From Abelmoschus esculentus (taxonomy: Eukaryota > Streptophyta > Magnoliopsida > Malvales > Malvaceae), in contig JAUCBN010000055.1 in the NCBI GenBank assembly GCA_035048815.1, positions 6,249,501-6,313,500 of the forward strand: a stretch of DNA of 64,000 bases, written 5' to 3'. The notes below the pieces were generated by a model. It ran no database searches and was not told where the DNA came from. It worked only from the letters and a program-made list of their open reading frames with translations. Below, piece after piece: positions 57,130 to 64,000 of the stretch (its first letter is position 1; each line of letters opens with the position of its first letter). The translations under genes were made by a program, and so were the position numbers.

Positions 57130-57986
57130 TGGATGGGACCATGGCTGACGTGATGAACCGGGCCCATGATATAATTTCTCTTATCAATGACCTTATTATA
57201 AACTTTTCTAAACCTAAATGTATAAAAAAAGTATTTGGCTTTGGGGACGAACAAAGAATTTTATGTAAAAGGTGCAAACTATTAAGAAGTTAAGGGTAAA
57301 AAATTAGATTATTAATAGAAAATAAAAAATATATAAAATATAGAAGAACTTAAAATTTTTAGAGGGTACAGCTGTATCCCTAGGTCCATCCCTACTAGAC
57401 CTTAATAATATTACAAGACATAACATCAACATAACTGAAATTACGACAACAACTTATCACTTAAGATAAAGTAGAAAATAGGAATTGAATCTATTAAGTG
57501 GTCTCAACAATAAACTATGATTATTCTTTTTAGATGACTCGGGTTTAATTAATGTAATCTGTATGATATATACGTTTTTAAAAAGCTAAGAGTAAAGTAT
57601 AAATATTATTATATAATAGCACAAATATTAAAAAGTGATATGGTAGAAATCAAACAAAATATGGAGAGTGATTGGGATATGGAGTAGTGTGAGTATTAAA
57701 CAATTCCATAGATCTGTTTGATTTAGAATATTAGATTTGTGCTTTTGTGACTGATTTGCTTAGGGCTTAAGACAAGTTCCCTAGTAATTAATATTATTAT
57801 ACCATCTCCTATTCATATAAGGACAATTGTTTAGGGTTATATATAAGAAGTGAAGAGGGGGACCATTCATGGTTTTAGGACACATTTAATGCACGTCCTT
57901 GTTAATAAATTCAATTTAATACCAAACTAGATTTGAGGTTTGGACGGGCACGAATCCAAAAAAAGAAAAAGACAAAGTTGAAGAAG
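57130..57986. other. AT-rich intergenic DNA
   Basis: No gene, RNA or transposon end is recognisable in this stretch. Confidence 0.5.
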
Positions 57987-58311
57987 TTTTAGAAAATGAC
58001 AACTTTAAAAAATAGTTAAACGACGGTACCATTTTTCTTATAAAAGCTATAGGAATTTTCGTATATATTTTTTAGTATATATCGAAATTCTTACAATTTT
58101 TATAAGAAAAAACAATATATACTGAATTTCTTATAAAAAGTGTAAGGATTTTTATTTATAAATCGAATTTCTTACAAGAATTATAAAGATTTCGGTATAT
58201 ATTATTTTTTTTACAAAAAATGTAAGAATTTTGATATATACCGAAAAGTGTATACCAAATTTTTTATATATAAAAAAAACAATATCGTCGTTTTTTAAGA
58301 TTTTCCTAGAG
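57987..58311. repeat. Fold-back element of alternating inverted units
   Basis: Outer inverted arms carry aaacgacggtac at 58018 and (inverse) aaaacgacgatattg at 58277-58292. They enclose five or six alternating copies of aattcttacaatttttataag and its complement, each edged by a cggtatata-type motif. The first pair, 58035-58107, forms a hairpin by itself. No coding capacity. Confidence 0.65.
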
Positions 58312-58421
58312 TTAGATTAGATACGGATCGTCGTGTGCTTGCACCAAGTTTCATGGGCTTTAAATGGATAGACTCACTGCAGATGAGTTGGTGACTCGTT
58401 TCCTAGGCCTACTATGCTTAA

Positions 58422-58652
58422 GGGTGTGTTTTTGGTTGCTTTTGGCAATCTAAAAACACTTAAAAAAGTGTTTTTACTAAAAGCAATCAAAAACATTAAA
58501 ATGAGGAGATAGCTTTTGAGTGTAATTTTTTGTCTTATTCTCAAATTAAGTTTTCAAACCATGGGTTTGGAAAAGCTTATTTTTTTTAGCTTCTACGAAA
58601 CCTTGGTTTGGAACCAAACCAAAGTTTCTCACCACAACCGAAAACACAACCT
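58422..58652. repeat. MITE candidate with ggtgtgttttnggttg ends
   Basis: The left end ggtgtgtttttggttgcttt and the inverted right end ggttgtgttttcggttgtgg match at most positions, giving a 231-bp non-coding unit. It contains a small perfect hairpin (aaaaacact...agtgttttt near 58452-58476). No TSD can be fixed. Confidence 0.45.
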
Positions 58653-59188
58653 AAGCCTTAAACCCAACAAACTTCTTAAGTTCTATGAGTTTGACATAAT
58701 TTCTTGTTAATTTAGTTTTTTTTATTATTAATTTGACATTTAATGCCCATGATATTATTAATATGAAAAACGTGTTAGAGTTTATTCAAACATGCTTGTT
58801 TTAAGGGTCATGATTTTAAGATTAGAATATTGTTTAAGGTTAGATATTTAATTTTTAAATTTTAAAAATTAAACAATCTTATTTGTGGGAGAAAAAATTC
58901 ACTACATATGCATCATATATTAATTCCATTAATATTACGAGTTAATATAAATCACTTGTACCATTAAACAAAACTTTGCTATTAAGTTCTCATCATAATA
59001 TAAATATTTGTCTTATTTAAAAAAGCTTAATAGTCAAAAAAAATCTCAAATATATATATATATATATTTTCCAGTTCGATATTTAACATTTTTTTATCTA
59101 TTTTAGTGCTTAATGTTTTTAACGTTACTTAATATATCATCGTTATTGTCCATTAATTTTTTTAGATAACTTTTAACTTTTTTTTGCT

Positions 59189-59344
59189 AAGGCCCTGTTT
59201 TTTATTGTTGCGGATAAATCAAGGTTATGTAAAAGTTGAGAAATCTAGCTTTTGACCAATCAAGGTATTTTTTTTATTTTTAGAATTTATAGGGTCAAAA
59301 ATTGATTTGGCCCTCCAATCACAACTAAAGAACGTATCCTTAAC
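59189..59344. repeat. Possible MITE with aaggccctg ends
   Basis: The left end aaggccctgttttttattgt and the inverted right end aaggatacgttctttagttg agree at roughly two thirds of positions. The unit is about 156 bp and non-coding. Weak evidence. Confidence 0.3.
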
Positions 59345-59399
59345 AATCATAAATGATTAAAAATTTATTTCATATTATATAAACACCACAAGAACACTT

Positions 59400-60155
59400 G
59401 ATGGTTAGAGAATGTATCCAAACAATACGATTGAGAGAATTTGAGTTCAATTCATATTTCTTCATTTTTTTCTACATAGTTTAAAGATTATTTAATTGTA
59501 TATCTTTCAAACTCTTTCTTGTGAGCTTAAACTTATGTAAACACTCACCTTGTGAGGAATATTGTTTATCAAATCATTCATTGTAAAATGAGATATTCTA
59601 GTTTAGTCTTTTAGTAAAAACTAGAGTGTTTCTACTTTAACAAAAAAAGGTTGTACCGATTATTCCTTGAATCAATAAACAAGAAGAAGAATTCAATAAT
59701 AAATTAAAAAATCTTTAGTGGTGTGCTAAATAGTAGATGTAGGCATATTTGCGAAGTCGAATCACTCTAAAATTATTGAGTGCTTTGTCCATCTTTTATC
59801 AATTTTAACTAATTCTTCAAAGAAGCAACTTCAATATTTTTGACACTTATTCGATATAGAAAATAAAGACTTTCACTTCTTCATGACCTATGATTACTAA
59901 CTTGTATAAATAACCTTATCTTACTTTTCAAATAAGAATAATGAATTTTGTTGAAGAACAATGACTTTTTTATTGATTGAGAGTCTTTAATATAATAAGA
60001 ATTGAAAGTGGAGGTCATTGCATCGATTGATGTTGAATTAACTTGAACTATTCGAGGATCAAATCTAGGATGTTAATCCAATGATAGAGACCTCGCTTTG
60101 ATATCAATTATTGAGTTCGAATATCTTCAATTGAATCTCTAAGAGGGGATGAATT
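59400..60155. repeat. Copia (SIRE-like) LTR remnants
   Basis: The segment at 59530-59830 contains cactcaccttgtgagg, gtagatgtaggc and gaatcactctaaaa, phrases of a common plant copia LTR. At 60094-60113 an inverted primer-site-like tttgatatcaatta is followed by aagaggggatgaat, the start also seen in the fragment at 6688. Copia element L interrupts this at 60156. No coding sequence is recognised. Confidence 0.3.
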
Positions 60156-60479
60156 TGTTAAACCATATAACAACCAATGCAGTTGTAACTATTTGTTGAT
60201 AGTTACTTGTATAGGTTAACAGTTCAAGTAATCAGTTATCTGTATAGGTTATTAAGAATCAGTTTTCAAGATTCTGTTAAATTGGTTGAAGTCGTACAAC
60301 TTAGGTTATCTAAAGCTTATATATGCATAAGCTTATCTGATTGTAAAGTATTACTTTGATATACAATAATATAGCATATTCTTCTTTTTCTTTAAATCTT
60401 GTTCTTAATTTTCTTTTTTCATTTTACTCACATTACCATCCTTACTGGAAGTTCACCTCGCCGACAGCCACCGTCAACA
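60156..60479 (+). repeat. 5' LTR of copia element L
   Basis: 324 bp, starting tgttaaaccat and ending ccgtcaaca. A TATA-like element, cttatatatgcataag (60317-60332), lies inside a palindromic aagcttatatatgcataagctt neighbourhood. Only one LTR is in the window, so the boundary rests on the tgtta start and the primer site at 60480. Confidence 0.65.
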
Positions 60480-60493
60480 AGGTATCAGAGCCA
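60480..60493 (+). promoter_or_regulatory. Primer-binding site of copia L
   Basis: aggtatcagagcc, a one-base variant of the initiator-Met primer site, directly follows the LTR. Confidence 0.7.
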
Positions 60494-60567
60494 CCGACGA
60501 TCATCGTCCAGTAACACCAATCGTCTGTCATTCACCTGTAACTGCTCCTTATTAGTAAAGGAGAGTA

Positions 60568-61017
60568 ATGATAAATATAGAAGCCAATCATCCATTGTTT
60601 TTGCATCCTTTAGATACACCAGGTACTCTTTTGGTTTCACATCAACTAATTGGAATCGATAACTACAATCTTTGGAATCAAGCAATGAAAGTAAATTTAT
60701 TAGTTAAGAATAAAGTATGTTTTGTGGATGGTTCTTGTACCCGAGAGTCAATTCCTGAGAATTTAAGGTCTTTATGAGATAGATGTAATGCACTCGTTCT
60801 TTCTTGGATCTTTAACTGCAAATCAAGATCTTTTAACAAGAATAGTCTTTGCTTCAATTGTATCCTTAGTTTGAAAAGATTTAAAAGAAAGGTTTTATAA
60901 GATAGATAGTTCAAGAATATATTTCTTGCATCGAGAAATAGTGACACATACACAAAGCTTGTCTTTTGTATTAGTATATTTTACAAAATTAAAGTTGTTA
61001 TAGGATGAATATGATGC
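60568..61017 (+). pseudogene. Gag fragment of copia element L
   Basis: An ATG at 60568 opens a 69-codon frame (MINIEANHPLFLHPLDTPG, then GIDNYNLWNQAMKVNLLVKN), the N-terminal block of plant copia gag. After a stop at 60775, blocks RCNALVLSWIFN, REIVTHTQ and LSFVLVYFTKLK continue in order, with frame changes. The fragment ends at 61017, where element C is inserted. It is inactive. Confidence 0.75.
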
Positions 61018-61481
61018 TGATAAGTGCTCAACACACTATCACTTTTTACTCCTTTTATGGGCATTAATCACCAAATATACACCCACTTGGACCAATGCAT
61101 GAACTCAATGTGATATATTTAGAAGTTATACTTATATAGATAATATTTACAGAAAAAGGCACGTTTTACTGCGTTTTCATATCTGTGTAGGAGAACCAGT
61201 GCCGCGGCAGGGACAAGGCCGAGGCAGGACCTGATGCCGAGGCAGCAGCAGAAAGACAGGAAGCAAGACTGTAGGCGATGGAAAGATAAAAATCCAAGGA
61301 ACGTGTCTGGACTTGAAGCCCATGGATCGGAGCTGGCTAACACAAGGAAAAGCCCAAAGGAAGACCACGCGAGAAAGCCTCCTTAGCCGAAGCAAACTTG
61401 GAAATATATTATTATTATGTACTTGACTTGTTCCCTACTCCAAGTTGTATTCTACTTTGGAAAGGTTTGCCCTAGGTCTAG

Positions 61482-61491
61482 CCTATATAAG
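61482..61491 (+). promoter_or_regulatory. TATA box of element C LTR
   Basis: cctatataag lies in the block tagcctatataaggacctag, conserved in A and K. Transcription would start about 30 bp further on, near 61515-61525. Confidence 0.65.
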
Positions 61492-61652
61492 GACCTAGCC
61501 ACCCAATGTACAGGAGACGGAATACCTAGGGAGAGAGCCGATTACTATTCTTGTTTCTTTCCTCTCCACTATGTTCTAAACCTTCTTAGGGATTAGGTGA
61601 AGGTTGTCGAGTATTTGTGAGAGGAGATTGTACTTTGTCTTTGATTCAATGC

Positions 61653-61658
61653 AATAAA
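61653..61658 (+). terminator. Polyadenylation signal of element C LTR
   Basis: aataaa follows the TATA box by about 170 bases, conserved in the A, K and E LTRs. It would define a short R region. Confidence 0.55.
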
Positions 61659-62352
61659 GTTATCAAGGTTTGCTTATCCTTTGTTATTCCTTGTTTTCAC
61701 AATTGAGCTCGGGAGAGGATATTGTGAATCATCCATTTATCTAAGCTCGGGAGAGTTAGATTCACGAAAGGGGTAAGTACGGTGTTTCAATCGCGAAATA
61801 CTAACTCGGCCTAGGGATAGGTTAAAAGTTTCAGCGGCTAAAAGAAGTGTGAGATTGGTTGGTGAGTATAATTGGTTCACGCTGGGAGGTATCATCAAGG
61901 ACTAGTCATCAACAGCACTCTGACTTAGGGATAAGCGGAGTCATCCAAGGACACTTTGCCGAACTTTTGTAAAGTTTGCCCACGAGCAAGGGATTGTCGC
62001 GGCAGATAGTATTGTCGCTGCCCAGGCAGTAAACTGCAGTGTTGCCGAGGCAGTGATATACGATTGCATTGGACAGAGACAAGTCAATCAATTCCACAAT
62101 ACGACGCAACTGGATCCTAGCCTATCTCTCTCTACTATTTCAATCCTTTATTTTTATTTAATTATTTTAGTTTCGATAAGTCAAATCAACTCACTTATGT
62201 TCTTTACTTTTTCTACAGAACAAGAAAGTGAAGAAAGCATATTAAGTATATCGGTCTCTGAGGAGACGATAACTCGATAAAATACTTATCACTTATTACT
62301 TGCGATGTGTCCACTTGCACTAAACGCGCACTTTTGACACGTGACAAATTTT

Positions 62353-62370
62353 TGGCGCCGTTGCCGGGGA
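62353..62370 (+). promoter_or_regulatory. tRNA-Asp primer-binding site of C
   Basis: tggcgccgttgccgggga is a perfect 18-base complement of the plant tRNA-Asp 3' end, six bases after the LTR. Confidence 0.9.
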
Positions 62371-62444
62371 CTGGCAACTAAATTTTGTTTTCTTTATTTT
62401 CTTGTTTATTTTTATTTTTATTTTACTTTTGTTTTTCTTGGTGT

Positions 62445-64000
62445 ATGACCAGGGCCAATCCAACCAACCCCTTGTACGAATTAGATCCAGAGATCGAAAG
62501 AACAAGGCAAATGTTGAGAAGACAGATCCAAGGAGCCATGGGAGAACACCCGGTAGGACAAAACTTACCTGCCCGCAATGGAGGACTTCCGCCGCCACCT
62601 GGGCCGCGGCAGCTCACTGTCAGGGACTTCCTGGAAGAGGACTTAAACGGATTAAACCTAGGAGTCGTCACACCGGAAATTGAAGCAGCCCATTTTGAAC
62701 TAAAACCCGTTATGTTCAATATGTTAAATACAATTGGACAATTTGGAGGGTCTGCAACTGAAGACGCAAGGCAGCACCTCAAGTCCTTCATGGAAATCTG
62801 CAACTCTTTCAAAATCCAAGGAGTCCATGAAGATGTCTTGCGATTAAAGCTATTCCCCTATTCACTGAGGGATAGGGCGAAAGCGTGGTTAAATAGCATT
62901 CCAGCAGGATCTATTGGATCTTGGAGTGAACTTTGTCATGATTTAATTACTCATTTTAATCTTACTAATTTATATGATAGAATCTGTAATGAAATTACTT
63001 CTTTTCGACAGGCAGAAGACGAACCAATGTATGAGGCATGGGAACGCTACAGCGAGCTATTGCAGAAGTGTCCTTTGCATGGATTTCCCCTATGGACACA
63101 AGTGACAATGTTTTATAATACCACGAATACCCCGACAAGGATGATGTTAGATGCCTCGGAAAACGGAACACTCTTGGATAAAGCACTTGAGGAAGCTATT
63201 GAAATACTGAATAAACTCGCAAAGAATGACTTTTAGTTTCCTACATCTAGGCGAGGAGGAGTAAGACGCCAAGCCACGGTAAATGAATTAGACACATCGA
63301 GTTCAGTGGCAGCACAATTGGCCTCTCTTACCAAGATGGTGCAAAACCTACAGTTACAACACAATACCCGTGAGGTCAAGGTAATTGATTCATATTGTGA
63401 CTTATGTGGAGGTAACCACAGTTCCTCTAATTGCATGAATCAAGAAACTGGTATGTATGTTGGGAACTACAACCGCAACCATGTGATGTCCAACACATAC
63501 AACCCCTCATGGAAGAGGCATCCAAACCTATCATGGAGCAACCCTAACAATGCATTAAACCCAACCACCCAACCTTCGGGATTTCAGCAACCGATGCCGC
63601 AGCAGCAAGCCCAGCAGTCATTGTCGTCGCAGCAGATGCAGCAGCAATCGGTAAGTTCATTAGAAAACACGCTAAAGGCCTTCATGATGAAAACTGAGTC
63701 ATACATGGCAGAAAATAGTAATTTCATTAAGAGGACAAATGCCTTCATGAATAGAACTGAAATGAGGCTGCAAAATCAAGAAGCGGCCATTAAAACGCTG
63801 GAAACTCAGGTTGGACAGTTTGCTCAATGCGTAAACACTATACCACAAGGAGGCCTACCTAGCAATACTGAAGTTGCTAAGGTGATGAGCCATGAACAGT
63901 GCAAGGCAATCACTACTAGGAGTGGTCTACAGCTGAAGGAAAAGATTCGAGAGAGCCAAATTCAATCAGCAGATCAAGCAAAAGAAGAGGCCAAGCAAAC
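62445..64000 (+). pseudogene. Gag of element C (partial at window end)
   Basis: The start is placed at ATG 62445 (MTRANPTNPLYELD), matching A and B; an in-frame upstream start at 62385 only adds a Phe-rich stretch from the leader. The frame stays open to the window end (about 518 codons) apart from one TAG at 63234-63236, where element A has a Gln codon. Visible: gag core (MFNMLNTIGQFGG, RDRAKAWLNSIPAG, TPTRMMLDASENGT), zinc knuckle CDLCGGNHSSSNC near 63400-63440, Gln-rich linker (QQQAQQ), and MRLQNQEAAIKTLETQ. The protease would lie beyond the window. A single point mutation separates it from an intact gag. Confidence 0.9.

Larger units (their letters stand above)
60156..61017 (+). mobile_element. 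Copia element L, 5' part (cut by element C)
   Basis: A short LTR (60156-60479) is followed by a primer-binding site and a gag start. The element is broken by C at 61018. The remainder would lie to the right of the window after the end of C. The lineage is probably Ale/Retrofit-like, from the short LTR and gag type. Confidence 0.75.
61018..62346 (+). repeat. 5' LTR of element C
   Basis: 1329 bp, starting tgataagtgctc and ending gacacgtgaca; the inverse matches A and K almost throughout. Palindrome-type motifs are at about 61199-61240 and 61990-62052 (gctgcccaggcag). Confidence 0.95.
61018..64000 (+). mobile_element. Athila-like element C, 5' part (runs off window)
   Basis: A 5' LTR (61018-62346), tRNA-Asp primer-binding site and gag belong to the same family as A and K. 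The left flank pentamer is gatgc; the right end is outside the window. Its gag is the best preserved in the window, with one stop. Whether it carries the extra ORF, or pol, cannot be seen here. Confidence 0.9.

Overview
The window is plant nuclear DNA, most likely from a eudicot. No host gene looks intact; it is a retrotransposon nest set in AT-rich intergenic DNA. The evidence for a plant is plant-type LTR-retrotransposon lineages (Athila-like, Tekay/Del-like chromovirus, Ty1/copia), primer-binding sites for plant tRNA-Asp and initiator tRNA-Met, a Mutator-like (MULE) transposase and a plant mobile domain (PMD). Clustered TATCGATAC motifs in the LTRs and a GGAGTCGCC-type repeat recall Malvaceae genomes such as cotton, but that assignment is only an impression.

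Layout. Positions 1-5737 are AT-rich DNA with a decayed PMD pseudogene (+, about 700-2030) facing a decayed MULE transposase (-, about 2395-4245). Positions 5738-52743 form one nested block. The outermost element is a gypsy element 'D' (+), whose LTRs (5738-6052 and 52431-52743) are now about 46 kb apart. Inside it lies an Athila-like element 'B' (-), with LTRs at 7177-8515 and 51309-51799 (the second truncated). Inside B lie a Tekay-like LTR 'F' (split by solo LTR 'E', 10259-11637), an unclassified repeat 'H' (split by solo LTR 'G', 13424-14801, and by a complete 8.2-kb Athila-like element 'A', 17844-26063, -), and a Tekay-like element 'I' (-, 27253-47479). I is in turn split by a complete 8.8-kb Tekay-like element 'J' (+, 29987-38825) and by solo LTR 'K' (39647-40976). 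Positions 52744-60155 are AT-rich DNA with microsatellites, inverted-repeat (MITE-like) elements and copia-like LTR remnants. From 60156 a copia element 'L' begins and is broken at 61018 by another Athila-like element 'C' (+), which runs off the window end.

Target-site duplications (TSDs) read directly from the sequence support the nesting: A actac, E actac, G gcccc, J gtagt, K gttta, and an imperfect tttat/tttgt for D. Where J and K are removed, the pol reading frame of I resumes across the junction.

Biology. Elements A, C and K belong to one recently amplified Athila-like family. A carries a gag-protease ORF and a separate ORF resembling the 'putative plant transposon protein' family, but no reverse transcriptase, RNase H or integrase, so it should depend on enzymes supplied in trans. 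That extra ORF has its own TATA box, sharing an 11-mer with the LTR TATA region. A also has two polypurine tracts and many dispersed copies of a family-specific palindrome (CTGCCnnGGCAG); the related family B instead carries ATTGCCnnGGCAAT. These are the features I find most worth a second look. J retains every expected chromovirus domain but has seven in-frame stops and one frameshift. All coding regions in the window look transposon-derived or decayed. I recognised no tRNA, rRNA, CRISPR or intact host gene.
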